Origin: a virus
Reading direction: 5' to 3' (one strand)
Virus record (IMG/VR): IMGVR_UViG_3300023223_000225
Location: 1-35,498 of that record
DNA length: 35,498 bases
Shown piece by piece: positions 15,366-24,507 of the stretch. The notes beneath the pieces are model-generated. The model had not been told where the DNA came from. It made no database searches and saw nothing but the letters and a program-made list of their open reading frames with translations. Position 1 is the first letter of the stretch, and each line of letters begins with the position of its first letter. A program made the translations under genes and the position numbers.

Positions 15366-18300
15366 GCGCCTCTCGCCCCTCGCTTCCTGGCCTCACGCTT
15401 GAACATCCGTATAACCGTCTGTGAGTCCGTTTGCCCCTCGCGTAAGCGCACAACGTCGCCAGAGGGTAGATGGATGTTGACTGGAGCGCCGCCCGCGCCT
15501 GCGGCCTGTATAACCGGCTCAAAGCCGGAGATGCCTCCGACCATCCCACCAACGCCAAACCGGGGAACTGTGAGGCCACCACGCGCCATGCGCTGAAGTC
15601 CCTGGAAAAACGGTGAACCAAAGAATCTGGTCGTCGCAGCATTGATAACAAACTCACCATTGCTGAGCATCGCGGGGATGCTGTCGCTGATGCCCGTGCC
15701 ACGACCGCTTATCAGCCCGCCGCTGGCAATGCCGCGACGACCCTCTAACGCAGCGGAGATCTCTAGGTTGGACGCAGTAAGAGCGGTTACGGCCCCCGTT
15801 AACCCTTCCGTGGCGTCACCCTGAGATTCTATGGTGTCAGCTAACCCTTCCGTGGCCCCGCCCGCTAATCCTATCGCAGTTTCTATACCGGCGAGGGTTT
15901 GTGGGCCAGAAACTCCGGCAGCAACGTCTCCTACATCACCAGCGACTATACCCCCAGTTATATCCCCTCCCTGTACTTGCCGAATGATTTCGGGTATAGC
16001 TTTATTAAACCCTTCGATATTCTTAGCCATCAACTGCAACTGACCATTTACCTCGGCCAACTGTTCGTTGGTAATTTTTGCCGTGTTCTTAAATGTCTCA
16101 AGCGTCGTCTCAGTAGACTCTTTCAGAGATTCATTGATACGCGCCACGTCTACCTGCACATCACCGGATAACGCCTGTACCTGACCGACAAGAGCCTCAA
16201 GATCTCCCGTTGGAACCAGGGGCGTTCCTTCACCGGTAGTCAGCTTGCTCAACTCTGTGAGTTGATTAAACAGATCCGGGATCTGTTGCTTTGCAAGTTC
16301 TTTGAGACCAAGAGCTTCGTCAAGACGACCCTGTTCAGCAAGCTGTTGCGCACGCGCTAAGAAATCTCTGGTACGCGCTTCGATAGCGGCGAACTCAGCT
16401 TCTAACTGTGCACGCTGGTTCTGCTGCTGCTGTTGCTCTATAGCAGCTTGACGTACGGTTAATTCTTCAAGTTCGGCTTTAGTTTTGTTTTTCTCAAAAG
16501 TAAACACGCCCTGTAAGCGGCTATCTTGTTCTTCTTTTTCTATCTCCGTCAGTCGCTCTTCAAGTGCCTTGCGTCGATCTTCGATAGTCTCAAGCTCAGC
16601 CTCCAACGCCTCCGTATCTACCCTTATCTTTAGCTCAAGAGGCCGCTGCGCTAATGCAATATTGAATTCTTCGACACTGTTGATGAGAGCACGATTGAGG
16701 GCGCGAACTTCAGTGACCGTATTGTCAAAGACGGCCTTAGCCGCCTTAGCCAATTCTGACAGAGATTTGATCTGTGCGTCTTGTCCTTCCTTTACTTGGT
16801 CCAATGCTAATTTCTGTCGTACCAAAGAAGCGACATTTGCATTAAACGCATCCTGCAAAACGCGAGCAGACTGAAGCCCCGCGTCTTCAACCTCACCAAG
16901 CGAAGTCTTTGTAGCCGCCAACCCTTCGGTAGTCTTCGCCAAATTGGGTATATGACGATTAAATTCAAACTGTTCGGCGGAAGTCAAACTACTAACAAAA
17001 TCATCAGTCGCCTCTTTCGCAACTCCTGCCCTCGCTGTAAATATATCTACCCTGGTGGATAATTCTATGATTGTTTCCTCTAGCCGTGCTGCTGCAAGCG
17101 TATCGGCCCCACCTAGCTGCTGCACAGAAGATAATTCTGTACGTGTCTCTCCGAGTTTTTGTACGACGCCTGCGAGATCCAGTTCCGCCTGACGCGCATC
17201 TATCTCCAGTACAAACGCGGTTCTAATTCCTTCAGTCAAGCCTTGAGCAATACGTTCGAATATTTCCGCCTGCTCTTCCGCAGCCTTAGAGCCTTCTTCT
17301 GTAAACTCCGTTGCTTGCACTCGCCGACGATTAGCAGCATTAAGCAATTCTTGCCTTTCTCTAATCGTAACATTCAGAGCCTCTTCAGCGGCAGCAACAC
17401 GCTCTTGGGCATCTATGATGTCCTGTGGGTCAATGCCAGTAACATCTCCTATACCTTCGACATCAATGCCCGTCACTGCCAGTTCTTGCAATCGTGCAAG
17501 ATCTGTCTGCGCTGCCGTGAGTGCTTGCTGCGCCGTAACAACAACATCCAACTGCTCAGTAGCAGCCGCCCGGAATCTATTCGCAGCACGAGCAAACACT
17601 TCTGCTTGAGTAGCTGCGGCAGCCGCCAATTCACCGAGTACTTTTATGCGCTCCTGGGCAACAAGAACGGCATCATTCAGTTTCAAAACATCCTTTTCGA
17701 TAATAGAGGCGAAACTTTCATCTGGTAAAGCAAGTGCTTCACTTTCGAGTTTCTTGCGAGCTTGCAAAATTGTCGCAGATGCCTCTTCGAAAGCCACTAC
17801 ATCTGCATCCAACTGCTCTTTAAGATCATCAAGAGTCTTAGCTGTTTCTGTCGAAACAAAACCGAAAAAGTTCAGGAAGTCATTAAAAAGTACTTTGATC
17901 TCATCACCAAATACCGCAAAGAGACCGCCGAGTACCGTCACTACAATACCAACGATTGGAATAAAGCGAAGTAGCACAGCGCCTAAACGACTAAACGCCG
18001 TTAAGATTCCTCCAACAACTTGAGAACGAACAGCACGAAGCCCGATTGCTGCCGACCCAGTAGCTCTGGAGAACTGGAAAAATGTACCGATGAGACCACC
18101 GAGTGGCGCTTGCGCAATAGCTGCTGCTCTACCTATCCCCGTAAGACTAATCAGCGTTTGCGCCAATCGTGCAGTGACGCCAAGAAGCAATCGACCGATT
18201 TGCAATGCAATGATGAGTTTAAGAATCGCAAATAAATTTCGGAACTCGATATTGAGATCCGCGATTATTCTGACCCCCCTAACGAGAATGTCGAAAAAGG

Positions 18301-19426
18301 ATCGTGCGCTCTCACCGATACCACGGAAGAATGCTGTCGCTGCTGGCGTCTTTAAGAATTCTATTAGTTCTCTCGTGAGTGACAATAGACGCGGAATAAA
18401 TTGCTGACCAACCGCTTGTGTCAGAGCAGTGAAATTATTCCTGAGTATGCCAAGCTGTACGGTCAGGGCTTTCGATATGTTTTGATACTCTGTGATCGCC
18501 GACAGCCCGCTATCGAACGAAGTGTTCGCGGTCGTCAAGTTTCGATTCAAGACGGCAAAGCCATTACCCGCATCATTAGTGAGCTTGTTCACCAGAGCAA
18601 AGATACGGCCACCGCCAGCGAGCTTCGTGATCAGATTGGCTTGTACTTCATCCGTCTGCGTGGACAAGAACGATAGAAAGTTTTGAAAACGATCCAACGC
18701 AGGTAATGCTGTGAACTCTTCCAGCGACACACCGATAGCTTCAGCGAACCCCTGCGCATTAGATTGGATGCGTGAGAACACTTTCACGAGAGAGGTACCA
18801 GCAACTTCGGCCGACACACCTAAGTCGATGGCTGTAGCAGCAAGGGCCGCCACTTCCGTTACACTTAATTTTGCCGTATTACCGATACGAGTTACCGTAT
18901 CGATGAGTTCTCCGGCGTTTGCAGTCGTGGTATTGGATAACTCGTTGATTGTCGAGAACAGGTTTTCTACCTGTGCCGTGGGCAATTGGAAGATGTTGAG
19001 CAGCTTCGCCGATGCTCGCGCCGCTGCATCAGTAGATAAGTCCAGAGTCGTAGATGCGCGGGCGACCGATTCGGAGAAAGCCAAAATAGCTTCCGTACCC
19101 TGACGACCGAGACCTAACTGACCGGCTGCCGCCGCGATACCAGCGAGAGATAATGCACTCTGATCAAGATTACGACTGAGGTTAACGAGATCGTTGCCTA
19201 GTTGCTTGATCTCATCATCCGCAAAACCGGTCGTCTTCTGCACATCACGCAATGCGCGGTCAAATCGCGTGGCCTGAACGATGGGGAAAGTAATGGCACC
19301 GAGAGCAGCAATCGTAGCCGACACTGCACCGACGAATCGAATGATACTCGATTCAAGCTGCTTGACCGTAGGTGTGGCGCGGTCAATCGCTGTCAGTGTG
19401 ACTTGTAGGTCTGCTCTAGCTACCAT
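15362..19426 (-). CDS. Tail tape measure protein
   Basis: 1354 aa. The N-terminal third matches TP901-type tape measures: FDRALRDVQKTTGFADDEI, a helical segment rich in Ala/Ser (85-215), and a V-F-S-R-I-Q-S-N-A-Q segment at about 216-225. Residues 395-520 hold hydrophobic stretches (RFIPIVGIVVTVLGGLFAVF). Residues 530-1150 are mostly charged heptad-like helix. The C-terminus has AMLSNGEFVINAATTRFFG, the usual C-terminal motif. Family knowledge: length sets tail length at about 1.5 Angstrom per residue, so about 200 nm here (estimate). It overlaps the frameshift product of the chaperone gene by 11 bases. Confidence 0.9.
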   Translation of the reverse strand: MVARADLQVTLTAIDRATPTVKQLESSIIRFVGAVSATIAALGAITFPIVQATRFDRALRDVQKTTGFADDEIKQLGNDLVNLSRNLDQSALSLAGIAAAAGQLGLGRQGTEAILAFSESVARASTTLDLSTDAAARASAKLLNIFQLPTAQVENLFSTINELSNTTTANAGELIDTVTRIGNTAKLSVTEVAALAATAIDLGVSAEVAGTSLVKVFSRIQSNAQGFAEAIGVSLEEFTALPALDRFQNFLSFLSTQTDEVQANLITKLAGGGRIFALVNKLTNDAGNGFAVLNRNLTTANTSFDSGLSAITEYQNISKALTVQLGILRNNFTALTQAVGQQFIPRLLSLTRELIEFLKTPAATAFFRGIGESARSFFDILVRGVRIIADLNIEFRNLFAILKLIIALQIGRLLLGVTARLAQTLISLTGIGRAAAIAQAPLGGLIGTFFQFSRATGSAAIGLRAVRSQVVGGILTAFSRLGAVLLRFIPIVGIVVTVLGGLFAVFGDEIKVLFNDFLNFFGFVSTETAKTLDDLKEQLDADVVAFEEASATILQARKKLESEALALPDESFASIIEKDVLKLNDAVLVAQERIKVLGELAAAAATQAEVFARAANRFRAAATEQLDVVVTAQQALTAAQTDLARLQELAVTGIDVEGIGDVTGIDPQDIIDAQERVAAAEEALNVTIRERQELLNAANRRRVQATEFTEEGSKAAEEQAEIFERIAQGLTEGIRTAFVLEIDARQAELDLAGVVQKLGETRTELSSVQQLGGADTLAAARLEETIIELSTRVDIFTARAGVAKEATDDFVSSLTSAEQFEFNRHIPNLAKTTEGLAATKTSLGEVEDAGLQSARVLQDAFNANVASLVRQKLALDQVKEGQDAQIKSLSELAKAAKAVFDNTVTEVRALNRALINSVEEFNIALAQRPLELKIRVDTEALEAELETIEDRRKALEERLTEIEKEEQDSRLQGVFTFEKNKTKAELEELTVRQAAIEQQQQQNQRAQLEAEFAAIEARTRDFLARAQQLAEQGRLDEALGLKELAKQQIPDLFNQLTELSKLTTGEGTPLVPTGDLEALVGQVQALSGDVQVDVARINESLKESTETTLETFKNTAKITNEQLAEVNGQLQLMAKNIEGFNKAIPEIIRQVQGGDITGGIVAGDVGDVAAGVSGPQTLAGIETAIGLAGGATEGLADTIESQGDATEGLTGAVTALTASNLEISAALEGRRGIASGGLISGRGTGISDSIPAMLSNGEFVINAATTRFFGSPFFQGLQRMARGGLTVPRFGVGGMVGGISGFEPVIQAAGAGGAPVNIHLPSGDVVRLREGQTDSQTVIRMFKREARKRGARGA

Positions 19427-19778
19427 AGTCGCCGCTTTCTTTCTTCAGTGCGTTCAAATGTTCCTTCAAGCCTTTACCTGTAAACGAGCCAGATATTGCT
19501 GCATTCAGATCAACCAACTCTTGCTGTCGTTTTCTTGACTCCATTCTGCGCGCTGAACTTGTATATTCGTTAAACAAGTTCATTGGGAGATTTTTCGCTT
19601 CCTCTTCCGAGAACCCGTTCCTGACGAGGAGGAGGACTTGGTCGAGGAGATTTTTGTAGATCCGGTCTTTGGAGATAGAGAGTCGTCGTCCCCGGCTGCC
19701 GGGGTGTCGCTTACCGTCAATAGACCCTGGACCAGAGGCAGGATCTTCAGTAAGAAAAAATTTTGATTGAGAAGCCAA
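19416..19778 (-). CDS. Tail assembly chaperone, frameshift (T-like) extension
   Basis: The frame reads 120 aa from a TTG at 19778 that has no convincing ribosome site. It is in the -1 frame relative to the chaperone gene. Slippage at 19757-19763 would attach 113 residues (reading on from FLTEDPASG) to residue 135 of the zero-frame product, giving a fusion of about 248 aa. The C-terminal part is basic and helical (NLFNEYTSSARRMESRKRQQ). The position (just before and overlapping the tape measure gene by 11 bases) is exactly that of lambda gpT. Known role in the family: the GT form loads tail tube subunits and shields the tape measure. Confidence 0.75.
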   Translation of the reverse strand: MASQSKFFLTEDPASGPGSIDGKRHPGSRGRRLSISKDRIYKNLLDQVLLLVRNGFSEEEAKNLPMNLFNEYTSSARRMESRKRQQELVDLNAAISGSFTGKGLKEHLNALKKESGDYGS

Positions 19779-20161
19779 ACCTCCCTGACGATCAAGATAG
19801 CGTCGTCCATCTCCAGTTCTTCCATCTCTTTCTTATCGAGACTGGTCAACATCGCAGCGACTTCAAAAACCTGATCCGCATAATTTGCAAACAGTTGCAA
19901 AATCAATGCAGGGTTTTGTAGATCGATTGCGGGGAGATCGCCTAGCTTCGTGACTTTCAGTTCATTGAAAAAGTCACTGACCAATCGAAGAACACGACTG
20001 ATCTGTAAAACTTTACACCGACGAATCTCGACATCCCTGCCATCAGCGAGTTGAATAAGGACAGGCTCATTCGCGATGACATCGCCTGCTTCTATCGTCG
20101 CCTGTGTCGCCTCACTGTCAGAAGCGGGTTGATTCCGCATCTGTGCTGCTGGTCTGCTCAT
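19580..20161 (-). CDS. Tail assembly chaperone, zero-frame (G-like) product
   Basis: 193 aa. Residues 35-135 are a compact helical domain (VLRLVSDFFNELKVTKLGDL, then LFANYADQVFEVAAMLTSLD), as in many siphophage G-type chaperones. After residue 135 the frame continues as a Ser/Thr/Lys-rich tail (SSSSSGTGSRKRKRKISQ) and stops. That tail is low in complexity, which suits a sequence translated in two frames. The gene lies directly before the tape measure gene, where G/GT genes are always found. The start has a run of purines but no strong ribosome site. Confidence 0.8.
   Translation of the reverse strand: MSRPAAQMRNQPASDSEATQATIEAGDVIANEPVLIQLADGRDVEIRRCKVLQISRVLRLVSDFFNELKVTKLGDLPAIDLQNPALILQLFANYADQVFEVAAMLTSLDKKEMEELEMDDAILIVREVWLLNQNFFLLKILPLVQGLLTVSDTPAAGDDDSLSPKTGSTKISSTKSSSSSGTGSRKRKRKISQ
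19757..19763 (-). promoter_or_regulatory. Programmed -1 ribosomal frameshift site
   Basis: Minus strand, in zero-frame codons: CAA AAT TTT TTC TTA. Two overlapping X-XXY-YYZ heptamers fit: A AAT TTT (19757-19763) and T TTT TTC (19754-19760). Both move the ribosome from the G-like into the T-like frame. I did not prove a downstream stimulatory structure, although a GC-rich stretch with a CCCCGG/CCGGGG-like inverted repeat lies about 50-65 bases downstream (19690-19702). Confidence 0.7.
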
Positions 20162-20191
20162 GTTTCACCTTTACCATGTTGCACCTGAAAA

Positions 20192-20932
20192 TTAGGTTCC
20201 GTCAGAGGTCTGCGAAACCACCAAACCGCCCGTGGTATTTCCTCCTGTATCCTGATTGTGCGGGGCGAAGAGATCGATCTGACCGGCCACGACAGTTTTC
20301 ACACGTCCCTGAAAATTCTTGAAATTGCCGACCTTCGATTGTACGAGAACGTCGTCGCGTGGCTTTACTTGCGTCGTGAAATCACCAACGTCTCGCGTGA
20401 TGATGTTCGGCGGAACCAATGCCATCACTGAACTACTGAGTACTTGGTCAACCACATTGACCGGCTTATTGAGCTTACGTGTCGGGATGGTCAACGGCGC
20501 AAGCTGCGCAACGTTTGAACTGACCGAACAAAACATGAAGCCATCCTCAGTGCATTCTAAAAAGACGCACCAGTTAATACCGAAGAGATTGGTAGTAGGG
20601 AGCGACCAAGCGAAGGGCGAATCACCAGAATCTCTTGGATTCATTTCACTGCCACCGCCAGTGGACAGCGATACATACACACCATCTCCAACGTTGACGC
20701 CATCGTTGCTGCGCTCCGCGTACGCGGCACTAACAGTGTAAGCCTCGCACTTTGTGATCGGTGCTATGGTGATGAGTTCCTGACGAATCTCCCCAACCTG
20801 AAGTAACTCAGTTCGCTGTCCCACTTTCGCGTTTGGCTCAGCGATACTAGCCGCCCAAGTACCGTCCGTTTTAACCAGAACGGTCCACTTCAGTTCCGGA
20901 GATTCCTGGATCCAAAATTTTGGAAGTGTCAT
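20192..20932 (-). CDS. Tail-associated protein, function unknown
   Basis: 246 aa from the ATG at 20932, chosen because AGGAG sits six bases upstream; a TTG at 20953 would start before that site. The sequence starts MTLPKFWIQE and continues through a Gly-rich turn (VYVSLSTGGGSEMNP) and an aromatic strand (FGINWCVFLECTEDGFMFCS) to a Gly/Asn-rich C-terminus. I do not recognise a family. It is between the lectin-like paralogue cluster and the chaperone gene, in the region that usually holds tail tube partners and accessory tail genes. Confidence 0.6.
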   Translation of the reverse strand: MTLPKFWIQESPELKWTVLVKTDGTWAASIAEPNAKVGQRTELLQVGEIRQELITIAPITKCEAYTVSAAYAERSNDGVNVGDGVYVSLSTGGGSEMNPRDSGDSPFAWSLPTTNLFGINWCVFLECTEDGFMFCSVSSNVAQLAPLTIPTRKLNKPVNVVDQVLSSSVMALVPPNIITRDVGDFTTQVKPRDDVLVQSKVGNFKNFQGRVKTVVAGQIDLFAPHNQDTGGNTTGGLVVSQTSDGT

Positions 20933-20953
20933 GATCGTCTCCTGAGACAGCAA

Positions 20954-21706
20954 TCAAGCGTTAGCTCTTTGCACTACCACTACGTTGAAGTCGCTCAATC
21001 CTGCCACAAAAGGCTCATAGACGATGACGTTATTCGCATCTATGATTTCTTTGATCGTGTAGACACCGAGATTGAGTGAACTGTTTGATTCCTCCCAGGC
21101 CGCGAAGGTTATGAAGATACGATCCCTCACCGCTACATCCGCCGTCCAATCGATCAACCCACCTGATTGAATGTGGTACACCGGACCCGGATCTACGAGA
21201 TACGTCAGGGTCTCTTCGTCTCCGATTAGATCCCCGTAGTAGGTACCGCGCGCTATCAACCGTCCTCCGTGCACGGCCCACAAACCAACTGTCGCAGGCC
21301 ATGTGTTATTGCGAAGAGACACAGACCATTCATCAAGCGGAGATGGATTGCTGGATGGCGTGTCGAGAACGAATCGCCAGTGAGTAGCAGTTGCCGGAGG
21401 AGCCAAGAGGCTATCCGTCCATTCGTCTGGGCGAGGATCGCGGCCATTGCCTTGATTGTTGCCGGTACGAGCAATCGTGGCGTGCTCAATATGCGCCGCT
21501 CCCCCGGCCCCAGGCGAAGCCAATACCGTGCTGTAAGGCGCAGACACCGCCGCAGGATTCAAAGGCATCGGAGGAGAGGTCTCCGTAAGACGAGCCAAAC
21601 GAACCGAATTGAGAACACCAGTCTCAGGCGTGATATCAGCACGTAGACTCGACGTGTCTACATTGGGATCGGATTGAAACAATCCTGCTTGTTGCATTAC
21701 TGGCAT
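20954..21706 (-). CDS. Tail-associated protein, function unknown
   Basis: 250 aa, family not recognised. Residues 1-120 are Pro/Ala/Thr-rich and probably loosely folded. Residues 130-250 form a beta domain with ATVGLWAVHGGRLIARGTYY, a VYHIQSGGLIDWT segment, and a C-terminal strand, FNVVVVQRANA. The ATG has AGGAGG seven bases upstream. It follows the four-paralogue cluster with ten bases between genes. It could be another surface-exposed tail protein, but I see no domain that would prove it. Confidence 0.55.
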   Translation of the reverse strand: MPVMQQAGLFQSDPNVDTSSLRADITPETGVLNSVRLARLTETSPPMPLNPAAVSAPYSTVLASPGAGGAAHIEHATIARTGNNQGNGRDPRPDEWTDSLLAPPATATHWRFVLDTPSSNPSPLDEWSVSLRNNTWPATVGLWAVHGGRLIARGTYYGDLIGDEETLTYLVDPGPVYHIQSGGLIDWTADVAVRDRIFITFAAWEESNSSLNLGVYTIKEIIDANNVIVYEPFVAGLSDFNVVVVQRANA

Positions 21707-21718
21707 GATCTTTCCTCC

Positions 21719-22078
21719 TCAGAGCGTTAGCTGATCCACGCCGTAGTACCGGGCGCTTTCAGCGCCACGGAAAAATCCAGGTACATGGAAAACTGTAGGA
21801 CCGGGCTGACTAAGGCTGCCGACGACAGTGATCTCAACAGCGAGTTTCCTGGTGCCAGCCGGTACCGTTGTAAGCACACCGGGAGTAACTGCAAAATTGC
21901 TCCACTTACTCTCGGCTCGCAAACTCGCAAGAGGATCATCAGTAGTGCGTACAGCGAGAGTTTGCCCCTTGAAATTTTCAATCTGAATCTGGTGCGGCTC
22001 ACCAAGCTGCGACATGGCGAGTTCAACGCCAAAGCCGAGTTCTTTTCGGAGTGTGTATGTATGTTGTGGTTGTGACAT
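21719..22078 (-). CDS. Paralogue 4: stand-alone tail-decoration-like domain
   Basis: 119 aa. It consists only of the domain shared by its three upstream neighbours: TYTLRKELGFGVELAMS at the start, a T-T-D-D-P-L-A-S-L-R segment, GTRKLAVEITVVG, and an ARYYGVDQLTL end. Compared with the 444-aa and 352-aa neighbours it stops right after the Y-G-V-D-Q-L motif and has no lectin-like part. It may be the base form, with the others built by adding a C-terminal domain. Ribosome site AGGAG six bases upstream. Confidence 0.7.
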   Translation of the reverse strand: MSQPQHTYTLRKELGFGVELAMSQLGEPHQIQIENFKGQTLAVRTTDDPLASLRAESKWSNFAVTPGVLTTVPAGTRKLAVEITVVGSLSQPGPTVFHVPGFFRGAESARYYGVDQLTL

Positions 22079-22087
22079 CGTGATCTC

Positions 22088-23422
22088 CTACGTGTTCAAT
22101 CCTAGTGAGACACCCAAATCGTAATGCGCTTGAATCTTTGCTTGCGTTAGTGCCGTATGATGCACAGCCACGAAAGCAGCCCCGCCGTGCCACTGTTCCT
22201 CTCCATCAACTCCCGATGCACCTATAGCAAACCCCGCACCGGAAGTTTGAGTGCCGGAACCAGGACTGTAATCCACCGACAGTGCTAACTTTTTCGGTGT
22301 ACCAAACGAACCCGGAGTCGTATCGTCAGCGGCGACAAGTATGTCCATCGCCGTGTCTTGCACCCCGTTGATATAGACTTTGAAGCCAGTTGCGTCTCTC
22401 GTAAACGCAATGTGGAACCATTCATCGAGAGTAGGAGTAAAGCCGCCAGTGAAGACACCGGAGTCGTGGAAACTGAATCGGTTTCCTGTATTCCGCCAAG
22501 TCACTGTCCCATCGACAACCGTCAAATTTAGCGCAGGCCACGTTGGTTCGGCCGCATCGCTGGTGCCTGCAACTTCTGCCTCAAAAACATTTCCCGGCAA
22601 ACCAGGGTCGCTAACCCTATCGCCCTGCGCGTAAACAGTCAGAGCTACCCAGTCTGGTGGTTGCGGTAATGGTGGACCGTCGATCTGGCCTTGCTTTATC
22701 GGGCCGATAGCGTTTGACATCTGAAGTCGCCCGCCATCACTCGACAGCATGAGATTAAATGTCTGACTGCCTGTGCTGCTGACTTTATACCAACCCTCGT
22801 AGGTACCCGAAATGCCCGAATCGAACATGTCGGAATTCTCGGTCCAGTCTTTCCATTCTATGCCGTCATCATTGAACATACCCTTGGAACCCGGCCACGG
22901 CCCGTCGATCTCGGAGGTAATTCCCGGATCCTTCGCAATCATGTCCACGCTGGCATCTGGACCAGTATCAGTGAGAGGAGAGATAGTTCCGTCCTGCATT
23001 TCGAAAAACGAACCGAATGATGCTCCCATGTCCGCGAGAACAAGCGCCGGATAATCAGCAGGATTACCGAACGACGGTATTGTTAATTGATCGACGCCAT
23101 AGAGACGCGCCTGCTCCATGTTAGTGACGCCATCGCTTACAACTACTACCGAAGGTTGATCATTTGCGTCCACTGAAGTTGCTTCAATAGCGACTTTACG
23201 AGTGCCTGCTGGGACATCGAATGAACCAGAGCTTCCCGGCTTGGTGAACTTTGTCCAGTTGGCTATGTCCCGTAAAGTATGCAATGGGTCAGGTGTCGTA
23301 TAGATCTCGACAGTACCGCTATTGTCTGCCCATTCAACAGACGTAGCCGACAAGGGACTCAACGCAGCCTCGACAAAAAAACCAATTTCGCGTGGCGAGT
23401 ACGTGTGTCGTGAAATGCTCAT
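22088..23422 (-). CDS. Paralogue 3: shared domain plus LamG-like lectin with inserted binding module
   Basis: 444 aa. Residues 1-113 are the shared domain ending ARLYGVDQL. Residues 180-440 look like a concanavalin-like (LamG) fold: GISGTYEGWYKVSS, then DEWFHIAFTRDATGFKVYI and NGVQDT, and a final strand that ends with an HTALTQAKIQAHY helix, typical of LamG-like domains. In the middle, at residues 257-313, is a complete copy of the W-x3-T-x-Y-x2-G-D module (DWVALTVYAQGDRV to TVVDGTVTWRNTG). The module interrupts the lectin between two strands. Such domains bind glycans, so this protein may give the tail extra host-surface contacts. Confidence 0.7.
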   Translation of the reverse strand: MSISRHTYSPREIGFFVEAALSPLSATSVEWADNSGTVEIYTTPDPLHTLRDIANWTKFTKPGSSGSFDVPAGTRKVAIEATSVDANDQPSVVVVSDGVTNMEQARLYGVDQLTIPSFGNPADYPALVLADMGASFGSFFEMQDGTISPLTDTGPDASVDMIAKDPGITSEIDGPWPGSKGMFNDDGIEWKDWTENSDMFDSGISGTYEGWYKVSSTGSQTFNLMLSSDGGRLQMSNAIGPIKQGQIDGPPLPQPPDWVALTVYAQGDRVSDPGLPGNVFEAEVAGTSDAAEPTWPALNLTVVDGTVTWRNTGNRFSFHDSGVFTGGFTPTLDEWFHIAFTRDATGFKVYINGVQDTAMDILVAADDTTPGSFGTPKKLALSVDYSPGSGTQTSGAGFAIGASGVDGEEQWHGGAAFVAVHHTALTQAKIQAHYDLGVSLGLNT

Positions 23423-23425
23423 ATC

Positions 23426-24484
23426 CTACACCCAAACAATCCCGAACCTACCGGTCATATAAAGCTCCAATCCAGCCCGCTGATTGGTAGTAAGAGCGGG
23501 TGCCCACATCGCAAGTTCTAGCAATACGCCTGTCCACGGTAACAAGTTCGCATCGCTGTTTGCACCAAGGACGAAATCTGTGTTGTTGGCCGGAAAAAGA
23601 TCTGCCGCCACGTTGGTAAAGTCACCGGTCTCGCTGTAGCTGACAAACTTATTAGTATCCCCCGGCGCAGTTTGGATGGCTCCATTCACGAGTCCAATAG
23701 TGAGACTGCCGCCTGGACCAGTTGAAAAGTCACTACCTGCAATTCGACCGGCCATATGATCAGTTACGTTCTGAGCGAGAGAGAACCTAAATCCGTCCCA
23801 AGCCCACCAATTCTGAGTGAGGCTACCCAAAGTAGGGAAAGCCGCCGTCATCATCGTGTACCCGCCCGAGAAGTCCTGTAATGCGAAATTCTGTACGAGT
23901 CGGTTGTTGCCCGAATGCAAAATGCCTCCGGCTGCGTTCAAACCGGTATCCCATTCGGGATTTTGCGTGGCCCGCGAAGTGAAACCTCCAATCGATCCTT
24001 TGTTGTTGACTCGCCGTACCGGATCGCCATCGACGGCAACCGGAACCGTACCTGCCGTGTCCTGAAAGAGAGTCGAAAGATCCGTGGCGTCATAATGGAT
24101 GAGTGACCCCGATGGAAAAGCAGCCACTATAAGACTGGGCGAATCCAATTGGTCAACACCGTACAATCGTGCCTGTTCCATATTGGTGACACCATCGCTG
24201 ACGACTGTCACCGCAGAGGGATCATTTGTGTCATGAGAAGTCGCTTCAATAGCAACTTTGCGCGTGTCTGCCGGAAGATTGAATGTTCCAGAGCTACCGG
24301 GCTTAGTGAACCTCGTCCAGTTATCTATGTCTCGTAGAGTGTGCAATGGGTCAGGCGTCGTGTAGATCTCAACGACTCCCCCATTGTCACTCCACTCGAC
24401 AGATGAAACAGACAAAGGACTCAACGCGGCTTCAACAAAGAAACCGACTTCGCGAGGCGAATGCGTATGTCTTGAAGTAGTCAC
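23426..24484 (-). CDS. Paralogue 2: shared domain plus lectin-like C-terminus
   Basis: 352 aa from the GTG at 24484. A longer frame starts at GTG 24508, but the inner start has AGGA six bases upstream and gives an N-terminus (TTSRHTHSPREVGFF) that lines up with that of the next paralogue (SISRHTYSPREIGFF). Residues 1-113 are the shared domain, nearly identical to paralogue 3 (GVTNMEQARLYGVDQL). Residues 117-352 look like a LamG or concanavalin-like domain, with a final LLELAMWAPALTTNQRAGLE helix and strand. No inserted binding module is present. Confidence 0.7.
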   Translation of the reverse strand: MTTSRHTHSPREVGFFVEAALSPLSVSSVEWSDNGGVVEIYTTPDPLHTLRDIDNWTRFTKPGSSGTFNLPADTRKVAIEATSHDTNDPSAVTVVSDGVTNMEQARLYGVDQLDSPSLIVAAFPSGSLIHYDATDLSTLFQDTAGTVPVAVDGDPVRRVNNKGSIGGFTSRATQNPEWDTGLNAAGGILHSGNNRLVQNFALQDFSGGYTMMTAAFPTLGSLTQNWWAWDGFRFSLAQNVTDHMAGRIAGSDFSTGPGGSLTIGLVNGAIQTAPGDTNKFVSYSETGDFTNVAADLFPANNTDFVLGANSDANLLPWTGVLLELAMWAPALTTNQRAGLELYMTGRFGIVWV

Positions 24485-24507
24485 GTTGAGTCCTGCCCCA
24501 CTCTCCA

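Noticed and set aside
19881-19912. Further TTTGCA/TGCAAA sequences inside the chaperone gene
   Set aside because: The arms have different spacing and lie within coding sequence away from any gene start, so they are probably chance.
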